Source of the DNA: Burkholderiaceae bacterium
GTDB taxonomy: Bacteria > Pseudomonadota > Gammaproteobacteria > Burkholderiales > Burkholderiaceae_C
Assembly (NCBI GenBank): GCA_023150375.1
Contig: JAKLLA010000002.1
Location: forward strand, 310,001 to 374,000
Length of the DNA stretch: 64,000 nt
Reading direction: 5' to 3'
Below the pieces are notes generated by a model. The model was not told the DNA's origin. It worked only from the letters and a program-made list of their open reading frames with translations, and ran no database searches. The position numbers were made by a program, and so were the translations under genes. Positions 1-8,251 of this stretch are shown here, piece by piece (the first letter of the stretch is position 1; every line of letters starts with the position of its first letter).

Positions 1-999
1 ACCCAGCACCCGCCCCTGCGCATCGCAGACCAGGCCCAGCCCGTAGTCGTCGAACTCGCCGGCCAGCCCGCGGTCGCGCGACAGCGCCATCCAGCCGGCG
101 TCGACCAGGGTCCAGCCCCGCTGCGGCTGCTGGCCGATCACGCTGGTCAGCACGCTCAGGGCGATCTCGTCCGCACGGCACACCCCCAGCGACGCCATCA
201 TCAGGTCCATGAAGACATGCACGCCGGCGCGCACCTCGGTGACGCCGTCGAGCTGCGCGGCGAACAGGGCGGTCGGAGTGGAGCCGACGCTGACCACCGG
301 CGCCTCGAAGCCCGCCGCGCGCAGCCGGGCGGCCGCGTGCACCGCCGCGGCGCGCTCCTGCTCGGCCATCGCCCGCAGCGCCGCCTCGCCCCGGGCGTGG
401 TAGGCCCCGCCGCAGTGCGTGAGCACGCCGGCCAGGCGCAGGCCCGGCCCCTGCAGGGCGGCCGCCACCGCCGGCAGCTCGGCCGCCTCGGGGCGCAGGC
501 CGGCGCGCTGGCCGTCGGCATCGATCTCGACGAGCACCTGCACCGGGCGGCGCCAGCCCGCGGCGGCGGCGGCCGCCAGCGCCCGCGCCGCCTCGACGCT
601 GTCCAGGATCACCGTCAGCGCCACGCCGGCCTCGAGCAGCCGCTGCACATGGGCGAACTTGTTCGGCGACAGGCCGACCGCGTAGGTGATGTCGCGCCAG
701 CCGGCGGCGGCGAACCGGTCGGCCTCGCGCAGCGTCGACACGGTGATCGGCCCCGGCTCGGCGGCCCCCGGCACGCCGGCAGCCAGGCTGGCCCGGTCGC
801 AGGCCTGCGCCACCTCGAGGCACTTGGCCGTCTTGACATGCGGGCGCAGGCGCACGCCCAGCGCCGCCATCTGCCGGGCCATGCGCTGCAGGTTGTGCTG
901 CAGGCGCGCGGCATCGAGCAGCAGCGCCGGGGTTTCGATCGTGCCGAGCAGCGCCGGGTCGGCGTCGGCCATCGCCGTCGAGGACCGTGAAATCTTCAT
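1..999 (-). CDS. D-threonine aldolase / D-serine dehydratase-like PLP enzyme, 3' end cut by window
   Basis: The minus-strand frame opens near 999 (ATG; a second in-frame ATG lies at 972) and stays open to the window edge, so about 333 residues are visible and the C-terminus is missing. The N-terminus reads as the alanine-racemase fold of the DSD1/low-specificity D-threonine aldolase family: a TPALLLD strand followed by RPHVKTAK, whose lysine is the expected Schiff-base residue for PLP. The family cleaves or dehydrates D-amino acids in the cytosol and often needs a divalent metal bound near the C-terminus, which cannot be checked here. No partner gene is visible. The family assignment is solid; the exact substrate is not determinable. 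Confidence 0.75.
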   Translation of the reverse strand, partial: MKISRSSTAMADADPALLGTIETPALLLDAARLQHNLQRMARQMAALGVRLRPHVKTAKCLEVAQACDRASLAAGVPGAAEPGPITVSTLREADRFAAAGWRDITYAVGLSPNKFAHVQRLLEAGVALTVILDSVEAARALAAAAAAGWRRPVQVLVEIDADGQRAGLRPEAAELPAVAAALQGPGLRLAGVLTHCGGAYHARGEAALRAMAEQERAAAVHAAARLRAAGFEAPVVSVGSTPTALFAAQLDGVTEVRAGVHVFMDLMMASLGVCRADEIALSVLTSVIGQQPQRGWTLVDAGWMALSRDRGLAGEFDDYGLGLVCDAQGRVLG

Positions 1000-1573
1000 C
1001 CGCGCGACTGTATCCTGCGTCCGCCGCGGGTCGGCAGACGGAAAGGGCCGGCCGCGGGATGAATCTGAATTAACATAGATTCTTATTCACATTCACCCAG
1101 CGAGATCGCGCGCCAGCCCCTTGCCAGCCAGGGCGGCTCGCCAGGGTGCGAACGCACCGGCCACTTCCGCCGGTCGAGTCGCATCCGGACGTCTTGCGAC
1201 CGGTCTGTCCGGACCGGCCGCCTCGACGCCGCGCGGCCGACCGGTTGCAGGCGTGCCGGTCCCACCGGACGCCGCGAACCGTGATCGAAGCTGCATGACC
1301 TCCTGCCAGTGGCCGGGCCCCCCGGGAATCGCCGCCACGCCCCCGCGAGGCAGCGGCCGCCCGCCGGGCGCAGCGCAGGTTCCCCCGAGCCGGCGACACG
1401 AATCCGCCCGACTCGACCCGCGCAGATCCCGGGACGAACGGCCGCAGCACGCGCCGGGCGGGCTCGCGGCCGGGCCCCGGCCTCCAGTTTCCGGCCCGCT
1501 GGCCGATGCCCAGGTCTGTCCGGTCACGCGCTGCGAGCGCATGCCGCCCGTGCGCCCGGCCCTCTGTCCCCCC
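1000..1573. other. 574-base gap with an AT-rich patch
   Basis: There is no convincing gene. The forward frame leading into the next gene is open from 1121 but encodes low-complexity Pro/Arg/Ala sequence, typical of a chance open frame in GC-rich DNA. A distinctly AT-rich patch at about 1065-1095 is the only local departure in base composition. It could hold promoters for the PLP enzyme gene (leftward) or the acyltransferase gene (rightward). I see no clear -35/-10 pair. Confidence 0.4.
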
Positions 1574-2833
1574 ATGTCACCCGCCGTGCAAGCCACGCGA
1601 TCGCCGTCCACCCCGCAAGCTGCCGACGCCGCCCTGTCGGCCCGACTGCTGCGCGGCCACGGGGCCCTCGAGCAGCTGCGCCCGCAGTGGCAGGCCGCCC
1701 TCGAGCGTATGGCCGCACCGAGCGTCTTCGTCGGCCCGACCTACATCGCGGCCACGCTGCGGCATCTGAGCGAGCCCGGTGACGAGCCCTGGTTCGTCAC
1801 CGTGTGCCAGGGACAGAACCTGGTCGGGCTGCTGCCGCTGCTGCGCCGGCGCGTTCGCTTGCTGGGCTGGCCGGTGCACCGACTGGAGCACGCCGGCACG
1901 ATCTCCGGCGATCGTCCCGGCATCGTCTGCCTGGGCGATCCCGAAGAGATCTGGGCAGCGATGCTGGCGGTGCTGCGGCAGCATCGCCGCGAATGGCAGC
2001 TGGCCGACCTGCGCGAGCTCGACGAGGGCAGCCCCCTGCTCGACGAGGCTTTCTGGGCCGCACAGGCCGGCTGGGCCGGCGCAGAACGGCGGCAGGAAGT
2101 CTGGACCTACGCCGGCTGGCTGCCGCTGGAGGGCCGCTGGGAGGACTACTTCGCCAGCCGCTCGCGCAACGCCCGGCAGGGCTTGCGGCGCCGCGAACGG
2201 CTGCTCTTCGAGGCCTACCCCGACACGCACATCGAGGTGGTGGACCGCCCCGAGGCGATCGGGCCGGCCTTCGAACGCTACCTGGCGGTCGAGGTGCGCG
2301 GCTGGAAGGGCTGCGAGGGCGTCGGCCTCTGGAGCGATCCGCGCCAGCAGGACCTGTACCGCGAAGTGCTGCCCGAACTGTCCCGCCACGGCCAGGCGGC
2401 CGTCTGGCTGCTGCGCAGCGGCGGGCGGGACATCGCCGCGCTGGTGCGGCTGCGCCAGGGTCGCACCCTGTACGAACGCCACTCCGCCTACGACCCCGAC
2501 TACGCCCGCTTCTCGCCCAGCACCTACCTGTGCATGGAGGCGGTGCGGCGCTCCTTCGGCAGCGGCTGCGCCGAGTCGGACGTGCTGGGCATGCCCGAGC
2601 CGCTGGAAAGCCGCCCGGCGATCTACCCCTGGTACCCGCATGGCCGCCGCACCTGGCGCCTGCGCCTGACGCTGCTGCCGCTGCACCTGAAGCCGCTGCA
2701 GTGGCTGCAGGCCCTGCGCGCAGGGCTGCAGGCCCGCCAGCGACAATCGCGCTCCCCCGACACCGCGCCGCCCCCTTGCCCCACCCCACCGACCCCGCAC
2801 GCACCGCGCCCGACCGCGACGGCGCAGCCCTGA
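1574..2833 (+). CDS. BioF2-like (FemAB/GNAT-fold) acyltransferase
   Basis: A protein of 419 residues from the ATG at 1574. The central part contains the pattern of the BioF2-like acetyltransferase domain (CelD/FemAB superfamily): an SRNARQGLRRRER basic helix, followed by an ERYLAVEVRGWKG segment and a YERHSAYDPDYARFSPSTYL block. Such proteins transfer acyl or aminoacyl groups, often in polysaccharide or envelope metabolism, but the substrate here is unknown. The frame is open further upstream (ATGs at 1541 and earlier), but that stretch is low complexity, so 1574 is preferred. The 3' end overlaps the next gene, suggesting co-transcription. Confidence 0.6.
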   Translation: MSPAVQATRSPSTPQAADAALSARLLRGHGALEQLRPQWQAALERMAAPSVFVGPTYIAATLRHLSEPGDEPWFVTVCQGQNLVGLLPLLRRRVRLLGWPVHRLEHAGTISGDRPGIVCLGDPEEIWAAMLAVLRQHRREWQLADLRELDEGSPLLDEAFWAAQAGWAGAERRQEVWTYAGWLPLEGRWEDYFASRSRNARQGLRRRERLLFEAYPDTHIEVVDRPEAIGPAFERYLAVEVRGWKGCEGVGLWSDPRQQDLYREVLPELSRHGQAAVWLLRSGGRDIAALVRLRQGRTLYERHSAYDPDYARFSPSTYLCMEAVRRSFGSGCAESDVLGMPEPLESRPAIYPWYPHGRRTWRLRLTLLPLHLKPLQWLQALRAGLQARQRQSRSPDTAPPPCPTPPTPHAPRPTATAQP

Positions 2834-3750
2834 GCGGCCGCATCGACGCCGCGCTGGCGCGCATCGCCCCGCGCGCCAGGTCGCTGATCGTCACCGTCTT
2901 CGGCGACAGCATCGCCCCGCACGGCGGGCGGCTGTGGATGAGCAGCCTGATCCGCCTGATGGCCCCCCTGGGCGTGAACGAACGCCTGGTGCGCACCGCG
3001 GTGCAGCGCCTGAGCGCCGAGCAGTGGCTGCGGGGCGTGCCGGTCGGCCGGCGCAGCTGGTACGGCCTGACCGATGCCGGCCGCCAGCGCATCGACGCGG
3101 TCTACCAGCGCATCTACGCCATGCGCCCGCTGCCCTGGGACGGCGCCTGGCGCATCGTGCTGGCGCTTCACCCCACGCTGACCGAGGCCGAACGCAGCAC
3201 GCTGCAGCGCGAGTTCGGCTGGCTGGGCTTCGGCGGCGTGGCGCCCGGCGTCTATGTGCACCCCGGCATTGCCGAGGCGGTGCTGCAGTCCACCCTGGCC
3301 GAGCTGGGGCTGAGCGGCAAGGTGGTGCGCATGACCGCACGCTGCGGCGACCTGGCCGGCGATGCCGCGCTGCGCGACCTGGTGCTGGCGCGGCAGGACA
3401 TGGCGGCGGTGGCCGCGCTCTACGACGAGTTCCTGGCCGTCTTCACCCCGCTGCAGCAGGCCCTGGCCGATGGCGCCGCGCTGGACGGCGAGCAGGCCTT
3501 CCGCCTGCGCAGCCTGCTGGTGCACCTGTTTCGCCGCGCGCTGCTGCGCGACCCGCAGTTCCCCGCGGCCATGCTGCCCGCCGACTGGCCCGGCATCGCC
3601 GCGCAGGCCCTCTGCCGCGACCTCTACCGCCAGGTCAGCGCCACCGCGCAGGCCTGGCTGGCGACCCAGCTCGAGGTGCCCGACCATGACCGGGCCCCGC
3701 CGCCGGACGCGGCGTTTCACCGGCGCTTCGTCACCGCGCTGGAGGGCTGA
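2776..3750 (+). CDS. paaX: PaaX family transcriptional regulator
   Basis: About 324 residues if translation starts at the TTG at 2776. No ATG lies before the conserved N-terminal region, so the start is uncertain (a CTG at 2830 is an alternative). The layout matches PaaX: an N-terminal winged helix including VNERLVRTAVQRLSAEQWL, a central ferredoxin-like region (DGAWRIVLALHP) and a C-terminal helical domain rich in FRRALLRDPQFPAAMLP-like sequence. PaaX represses phenylacetate catabolism genes and is relieved by phenylacetyl-CoA. No paa catabolic gene lies in the window, so the target is either distant or different. The first codons overlap the acyltransferase gene by 58 bases. Family call strong, function inferred. 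Confidence 0.75.
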   Translation: MPHPTDPARTAPDRDGAALSGRIDAALARIAPRARSLIVTVFGDSIAPHGGRLWMSSLIRLMAPLGVNERLVRTAVQRLSAEQWLRGVPVGRRSWYGLTDAGRQRIDAVYQRIYAMRPLPWDGAWRIVLALHPTLTEAERSTLQREFGWLGFGGVAPGVYVHPGIAEAVLQSTLAELGLSGKVVRMTARCGDLAGDAALRDLVLARQDMAAVAALYDEFLAVFTPLQQALADGAALDGEQAFRLRSLLVHLFRRALLRDPQFPAAMLPADWPGIAAQALCRDLYRQVSATAQAWLATQLEVPDHDRAPPPDAAFHRRFVTALEG

Positions 3751-3823
3751 CGCCGCGGCCGGCGTGCCCGGGACCGTGCGGCCGGGCCGGGCCTCGGCGC
3801 CGCAGTGCCGCAGGCGCTCGCCG

Positions 3824-4108
3824 TCACGCCTTCGCGTCGAGCAGCGCCCCGAGCATCGCGTCGCCCGCCTGGAAGGTGCGCAGGTTCACCAGGAAGGCGT
3901 TCCTGGCCTGCAGCTGGCCGATCACGTCGGCGGCCAGGTCGGCCTGCGGCGGGCGGGGGCGCGCCATGCCGGCCGCAGGCGCGGCGGACGCCTCGACGGC
4001 CGTCTGCGCCGGGGGCCGGCTGGCCTGCTGCGCGATGCGCCAGGCCGAGCTGTCCAGCACATTCATCGCGGCGTTCATGCCGCCCAGGCTGATGGACGAG
4101 TAGGACAT
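3824..4108 (-). CDS. Small protein resembling a flagellar rod/hook C-terminus
   Basis: A 94-residue protein preceded by a good GGAGG ribosome site about 10 bases before the ATG at 4108. The N-terminus (SYSSISLGGMNAAM) and the C-terminus (ARNAFLVNLRTFQAGDAML followed by GALLDAKA) resemble the paired terminal helices of flagellar basal-body rod and hook proteins, with a short Pro/Ala linker instead of the usual core. Stand-alone proteins of this type occur in proteobacteria without a proven role. There is no flagellar gene next to it here. The resemblance is by eye and the function unknown. Confidence 0.5.
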   Translation of the reverse strand: MSYSSISLGGMNAAMNVLDSSAWRIAQQASRPPAQTAVEASAAPAAGMARPRPPQADLAADVIGQLQARNAFLVNLRTFQAGDAMLGALLDAKA

Positions 4109-4289
4109 CGCAGGAACCTCCGGTCAGGTGGCTCGTCGGGCGGACGAGGACGCGCCTGTCCGGGGTTTCGGCCGCCACGCGCCGAACTGGAGGCCGATCC
4201 CCCCGAGACGCGGCCGGCCGGCGCGTGAAATCTCACCGCCACGGTGCGAAACTATGCCCTGCGCTCCACGACGCCCCCGGAGGTGCCCC

Positions 4290-4772
4290 ATGCCCCGTCC
4301 CAGGAACACGGTCTGCCTCTGGTTCGACGGCAGCGCCCGGGAGGCCGCCGAGTTCTATGCCGCCACCTTCCCGGACAGCGCCGTCGGCCGCATCGTGCGT
4401 GCGCCGGCCGACTACCCCAGCGGACGGGCCGGTGACGTGCTCATCGTCGAATTCACGGTGCTGGGCATCCCCTGCCTCGGGCTGAACGGGGGGCCGGCCT
4501 TCCCGCAGACGGAAGCCTTCTCCTTCCAGGTCGCCACCGACGACCAGGCCGAGACCGACCGGCTCTGGAACGCGATCGTCGACCACGGCGGCCAGCCCAG
4601 CGCCTGCGGCTGGTGCAAGGACCGCTGGGGGCTGAACTGGCAGATCACGCCGCGGGCGCTGACGGAGGCGATCGCCGATCCGGACCCGGCCGCCGCCCGG
4701 CGCGCCTTCGAGGCGATGATGACCATGACGAAGATCGACATCGCCGCGATCGAGGCCGCCCGGCGGGGCTGA
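4290..4772 (+). CDS. VOC superfamily protein (PhnB-like)
   Basis: A 160-residue protein starting at the ATG at 4290, with GGAGG at about 4279-4283 as ribosome site. The sequence begins NTVCLWFDGSAREAAEFYA and later has WCKDRWGLNWQITP, the two ends of a PhnB/3-demethylubiquinone methyltransferase-like vicinal-oxygen-chelate fold. Members bind a metal or a small ligand; many have no known reaction. The length is normal for a single-domain VOC protein. It lies just upstream of the hydrogenase promoter region in the same direction, but the 290-base gap makes functional linkage unlikely. Confidence 0.75.
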   Translation: MPRPRNTVCLWFDGSAREAAEFYAATFPDSAVGRIVRAPADYPSGRAGDVLIVEFTVLGIPCLGLNGGPAFPQTEAFSFQVATDDQAETDRLWNAIVDHGGQPSACGWCKDRWGLNWQITPRALTEAIADPDPAAARRAFEAMMTMTKIDIAAIEAARRG

Positions 4773-4927
4773 GCCGCACGGCCCCGGCCGTGATCGCAAA
4801 CGCCGGTCCGGGCTGCCAGGAGCCGGTCAGCCCCCTTCCACCGCCACGATCCGACTGGCCACCGGCCTTCCACCCGATCCACCACCGGGAATCCGTCCCG
4901 GCGGCAGACCGCCAGAAAGTCACGCCG

Positions 4928-4940
4928 AATCAAGCACTTG
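4928..4940 (+). promoter_or_regulatory. Candidate IHF site upstream of hoxK
   Basis: The 13 bases AATCAAGCACTTG fit the IHF consensus WATCARNNNNTTR at every defined position. The site lies about 40 bases upstream of the candidate -24/-12 element, where IHF usually bends DNA to bring an NtrC-type activator to sigma54 polymerase. IHF action on hydrogenase promoters is established in related systems; here it is inferred from sequence only. Confidence 0.55.
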
Positions 4941-4978
4941 GCCGATGCATTCGGGGTTTTCCCGGAAGGGGACACGGC

Positions 4979-4994
4979 GGGCACGGGACTTGAA
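4979..4994 (+). promoter_or_regulatory. Candidate sigma54 (-24/-12) promoter of the hydrogenase operon
   Basis: GGGCACGGGACTTGAA matches TGGCACG-N4-TTGCA with the right spacing and two mismatches (first T to G, C to A after TTG). It sits about 70 bases before the hoxK ATG. The window also encodes HoxA, an NtrC-type activator with the sigma54-contacting GAFTGA motif, which fits. A GC inverted repeat (CCGGGA-5-TCCCGG) at 4885-4901 could be an activator site. This is a prediction without a mapped transcript start. Confidence 0.5.
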
Positions 4995-5063
4995 CCTGTT
5001 CCTCCCACGCGCAGCGGCCCCCGCGCCGAAGAAGCCGCCACCAGCCCCCGAGGAGACCGATCG

Positions 5064-6146
5064 ATGGAAACGTTCTACGAGGTGATGCGACGCCAGGGCA
5101 TCTCCCGTCGCAGCCTGCTGAAGTACTGCTCGCTCACCGCCACGTCGCTCGGCCTCGGCCCGGCCTTCGTGCCGCAGATTGTGCAGGCCATGGAGACCAA
5201 GCCGCGCACCCCGGTGCTCTGGCTGCACGGGCTGGAGTGCACCTGCTGCTCGGAGAGCTTCATCCGCTCGGCGCACCCGCTGGTCAAGGACGTGGTGCTG
5301 TCGATGATCAGCCTGGACTACGACGACACCCTGATGGCCGCCGCCGGCCACCAGGCCGAGGCCATCCTCGAGGAGATCATGACCAAGTACAAGGGTCAGT
5401 ACATCCTCGCGGTGGAGGGCAACCCGCCGCTCAACGAGGACGGGATGTTCTGCATCCAGTCGGGCAAGCCCTTCATCGAGAAGCTCAGGCATGTGGCCAA
5501 GGACGCCAAGGCCATCATCGCCTGGGGCTCCTGCGCCTCCTGGGGCTGCGTGCAGGCGGCCAAGCCGAACCCGACGCAGGCCACGCCGATCCACAAGGTG
5601 ATCACCGACAAGCCGATCATCAAGGTGCCCGGCTGCCCGCCCATCGCCGAGGTGATGACCGGGGTGATCACCTACATGCTGACCTTCGACCGCATCCCCG
5701 AGCTGGACCGCCAGGGCCGGCCGAAGATGTTCTACAGCCAGCGCATCCACGACAAGTGCTACCGCCGGCCGCACTTCGACGCCGGCCAGTTCGTCGAGGC
5801 CTTCGACGACGAGTTCGCGCGCAAGGGCTACTGCCTCTACAAGGTGGGCTGCAAGGGCCCGACCACCTACAACGCCTGCTCGACCGTGCAGTGGAACGAG
5901 GGCACGAGCTTCCCGATCAAGGCCGGCCACGGCTGCATCGGCTGCTCGGAGGACGGCTTCTGGGACAAGGGCTCGTTCTACGACCGGCTGACGAACATCC
6001 AGGCCTTCGGCATCGAGGCCAACGCCGACAAGGTGGGCGGCACCGCCGCCGCGGTGGTGGGTGCCGCGGTGGTGGCGCATGCCGCCGTCTCGGCCATCAA
6101 GCGCGCGGCCACGGCCAAGCACGAAACCACCCAGAACAACCCCTGA
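5064..6146 (+). CDS. hoxK: Membrane-bound [NiFe]-hydrogenase small subunit, oxygen-tolerant type
   Basis: The electron-transfer subunit (HoxK/HupS) of the periplasm-facing uptake hydrogenase, 360 residues. The Tat signal SRRSLLK is at residues 14-20 and processing is likely after residue 42. On mature numbering from there, cysteines fall at 17, 19, 20, 115, 120 and 149: the six ligands of the [4Fe-3S] proximal cluster of oxygen-tolerant enzymes, including the two supernumerary ones (CTCC and CASWGC). Distal ligands are in IHDKC, GYC and GCKG. The medial cluster ligands are in NAC and GHGCIGC. A C-terminal hydrophobic helix rich in Ala/Val before IKR is the membrane anchor that contacts cytochrome b. 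It is the first gene of the hox/hyp run; the start is supported by AGGAG just upstream and by the Tat motif position. Confidence 0.97.
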   Translation: METFYEVMRRQGISRRSLLKYCSLTATSLGLGPAFVPQIVQAMETKPRTPVLWLHGLECTCCSESFIRSAHPLVKDVVLSMISLDYDDTLMAAAGHQAEAILEEIMTKYKGQYILAVEGNPPLNEDGMFCIQSGKPFIEKLRHVAKDAKAIIAWGSCASWGCVQAAKPNPTQATPIHKVITDKPIIKVPGCPPIAEVMTGVITYMLTFDRIPELDRQGRPKMFYSQRIHDKCYRRPHFDAGQFVEAFDDEFARKGYCLYKVGCKGPTTYNACSTVQWNEGTSFPIKAGHGCIGCSEDGFWDKGSFYDRLTNIQAFGIEANADKVGGTAAAVVGAAVVAHAAVSAIKRAATAKHETTQNNP

Positions 6147-6168
6147 TGCCGACAAGGAGACCATCGAA

Positions 6169-6276
6169 ATGACACGCATCGAGATGCAGCGGGCCGCGCG
6201 CCGGACCGCTCCCAAGCCGGCCCGCATCCCTTCGGGGGATCGGACGATGGACGCATCGGACAAGGGGCAGTCATGA
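6169..6276 (+). CDS. Leader ORF overlapping the hoxG start
   Basis: A 35-codon ORF preceded by AAGGAG and ending in an ATGA overlap with hoxG. It is arginine-rich and lies within a GC-rich repeat with a short hairpin (ATCCC...GGGAT, 6226-6240). A second ORF in the same position before hoxZ shares the residues RRxAP, PxGDR and a terminal GQS. It may act as a translational coupler rather than make a stable peptide. Coding status is unproven. Confidence 0.35.
   Translation: MTRIEMQRAARRTAPKPARIPSGDRTMDASDKGQS
6185..6275 (+). repeat. Dispersed GC-rich repeat, copy 1
   Basis: The segment shares CCAAGCCGGCCCGC, GGGGGATCGG and GGGGCAGTCATGA with a second copy at 8165-8250, each copy ending exactly at the start codon of the following hydrogenase gene. 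A short hairpin lies in the middle. Similar intergenic elements are common in Burkholderiales genomes. Confidence 0.6.
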
Positions 6277-8120
6277 CCCAAGGCTTCAAGCTCGACGACA
6301 GCGGACGGCGCATCGTCGTCGACCCGGTCACCCGCATCGAAGGCCACATGCGCTGCGAGGTGAACGTCGACAAGGACAACATCATCCGCAACGCGGTGTC
6401 CACCGGCACGATGTGGCGCGGCCTGGAAGTGATCCTGAAGGGCCGCGATCCGCGCGACGCCTGGGCCTTCGTCGAGCGCATCTGCGGCGTGTGCACCGGC
6501 TGCCACGCACTGACCTCGGTGCGGGCGGTGGAGGACGCGCTGGGCATCCGCATCCCGAAGAACGCGCACCTCATCCGCGAGATGATGGCCAAGACGCTGC
6601 AGGTGCACGACCACGCGGTGCACTTCTACCACCTGCATGCGCTGGACTGGGTGGACGTGGTCAGCGCCCTGAAGGCCGACCCGAAGCAGACCAGCGAGCT
6701 GCAGCAGCTGGTCTCGCCGAGCCATCCGCTGTCGTCGCCGGGCTATTTCCGCGACATCCAGAACCGGCTGAAGAAGTTCGTCGAGAGCGGCCAGCTCGGC
6801 CCCTTCATGAACGGCTACTGGGGCAGCAAGGCCTATGTGCTGCCGCCCGAGGCCAACCTGATGGCCGTCACCCACTACCTGGAGGCGCTGGACCTGCAGA
6901 AGGAATGGGTGAAGGTGCACACCATCTTCGGCGGCAAGAACCCGCACCCGAACTACCTGGTCGGCGGCGTGCCCTGCGCGATCAACCTGGACGGCAACGG
7001 CGCGGCCGGGGCCCCGATCAACATGGAGCGGCTGAACTTCGTCGAGGCGCGCATCCAGGAGATGATCGAGTTCAACAAGAACGTCTACCTGCCCGACGTG
7101 CTGGCCATCGGCACGTTGTACAAGCAGGCCGGCTGGCTCTACGGCGGCGGGCTGTCGGCGCTGAACGTGGCCGACTACGGCACCTACGAGAAGGTGGCCT
7201 ACGACACGAGCACCCAGCAGCTGCCCGGCGGCGTGATCCTGAACGGCAACTGGGACGAGATCCTGCCGATCGACCCGCGCGACCCCGAGCAGGTGCAGGA
7301 GTTCGTCGACCACAGCTGGTACAAGTACGCCGACGAGAAGAAGGGCCTGCACCCCTGGGACGGCGTGACCGAGCCGAACTACCAGCCCGAGGGCCCGAAG
7401 TTCAAGGGCAGCCGCACCGCCATCGAGCAGGTCGACGAGAGCGCCAAGTACTCCTGGATCAAGGCGCCGCGCTGGCGCGGCCATGCGGTCGAGGTGGGGC
7501 CGCTGTCGCGCTACATCCTGGCCTATGCGCACGCCAGCAAGGGAAACAAGCACTGCCAGCGCGTCAAGGAGCAGGTGGACCACGCCGCGCAGATGATCAA
7601 CAGCGGCATCCCGAAGGCGCTCGGCCTGCCCGAGACGCAGTACACCCTCAAGCAGTTGCTGCCCACCACGATCGGCCGCACGCTGGCGCGCTGCCTGGAA
7701 GGGCAGTACTGCGGCGAGATGATGTACGACGACTTCAAGGAACTGGTCGCCAACATCAAGGCCGGCGACACCGCCACGGCCAACGTCGAGAAGTGGGACC
7801 CGGCCACCTGGCCGAAGGAGGCCAAGGGCGTGGGCACCGTGGCCGCGCCGCGCGGCATGCTGGGGCACTGGATCCGGATCAAGGATGGCCGCATCGAGAA
7901 CTACCAGTGCGTGGTGCCCACCACCTGGAACGGCAGCCCGCGTGACCACAAGGGCCAGATCGGCGCCTTCGAGGCCAGCCTGCTGAACACGCCGATGGTG
8001 AATCCGGAGCAGCCGGTGGAGATCCTGCGCACCCTGCACAGCTTCGACCCCTGCCTGGCCTGCTCCACCCACGTGATGAGCCCGGACGGCCAGGAGCTGA
8101 CCCGCGTGAAGGTGCGCTGA
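6273..8120 (+). CDS. hoxG: Membrane-bound [NiFe]-hydrogenase large subunit
   Basis: The catalytic subunit (HoxG/HupL), 615 residues, carrying the NiFe(CN)2CO centre that splits H2 in the periplasm. The N-terminal nickel ligands are Cys71 and Cys74 in [10 protein letters not shown]. The C-terminal ligands are Cys594 and Cys597 in DPCLACSTH. The 15-residue tail after that histidine (starting VMSPDG) is what the endopeptidase HoxM removes once nickel is in place. It has no signal peptide of its own and is exported with HoxK. The ATG overlaps the stop of the 35-codon leader ORF. Length and motifs are normal for group 1 uptake enzymes. Confidence 0.97.
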   Translation: MTQGFKLDDSGRRIVVDPVTRIEGHMRCEVNVDKDNIIRNAVSTGTMWRGLEVILKGRDPRDAWAFVERICGVCTGCHALTSVRAVEDALGIRIPKNAHLIREMMAKTLQVHDHAVHFYHLHALDWVDVVSALKADPKQTSELQQLVSPSHPLSSPGYFRDIQNRLKKFVESGQLGPFMNGYWGSKAYVLPPEANLMAVTHYLEALDLQKEWVKVHTIFGGKNPHPNYLVGGVPCAINLDGNGAAGAPINMERLNFVEARIQEMIEFNKNVYLPDVLAIGTLYKQAGWLYGGGLSALNVADYGTYEKVAYDTSTQQLPGGVILNGNWDEILPIDPRDPEQVQEFVDHSWYKYADEKKGLHPWDGVTEPNYQPEGPKFKGSRTAIEQVDESAKYSWIKAPRWRGHAVEVGPLSRYILAYAHASKGNKHCQRVKEQVDHAAQMINSGIPKALGLPETQYTLKQLLPTTIGRTLARCLEGQYCGEMMYDDFKELVANIKAGDTATANVEKWDPATWPKEAKGVGTVAAPRGMLGHWIRIKDGRIENYQCVVPTTWNGSPRDHKGQIGAFEASLLNTPMVNPEQPVEILRTLHSFDPCLACSTHVMSPDGQELTRVKVR

Positions 8121-8134
8121 CCAGGGGAGTCGCC

Positions 8135-8251
8135 ATGTTCGACATTTCAGCAAGGGGCGCGCTGCGGGCCGAGCGCCGGGCCGCCCCAAGCCGGCCCGCC
8201 ATCCCCCCGGGGGATCGGCGGTGGTACCCAACCGCCGAGGGGCAGTCATGA
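8135..8251 (+). CDS. Leader ORF overlapping the hoxZ start
   Basis: A 38-codon ORF with GGGGAG upstream, ending in an ATGA overlap with hoxZ. It is built on the second copy of the repeat seen before hoxG and encodes a similar arginine-rich peptide ending in GQS. A 7-base-arm hairpin (ATCCCCC/GGGGGAT, 8201-8215) lies inside. Either a translation-coupling leader or an accident of the repeat. Confidence 0.35.
   Translation: MFDISARGALRAERRAAPSRPAIPPGDRRWYPTAEGQS
8165..8250 (+). repeat. Dispersed GC-rich repeat, copy 2
   Basis: Second copy of the element in front of hoxG, with the same CCAAGCCGGCCCGC and GGGGCAGTCATGA blocks and a stronger central hairpin at 8201-8215. It separates hoxG from hoxZ and could tune transcript stability or translation; that role is inferred. 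Confidence 0.6.

Noticed and set aside
1121-1573. N-terminal extension of the BioF2-type protein by about 150 residues
   Set aside because: The sequence is Pro/Arg/Ala low complexity without family likeness; the ATG at 1574 gives a normal protein.
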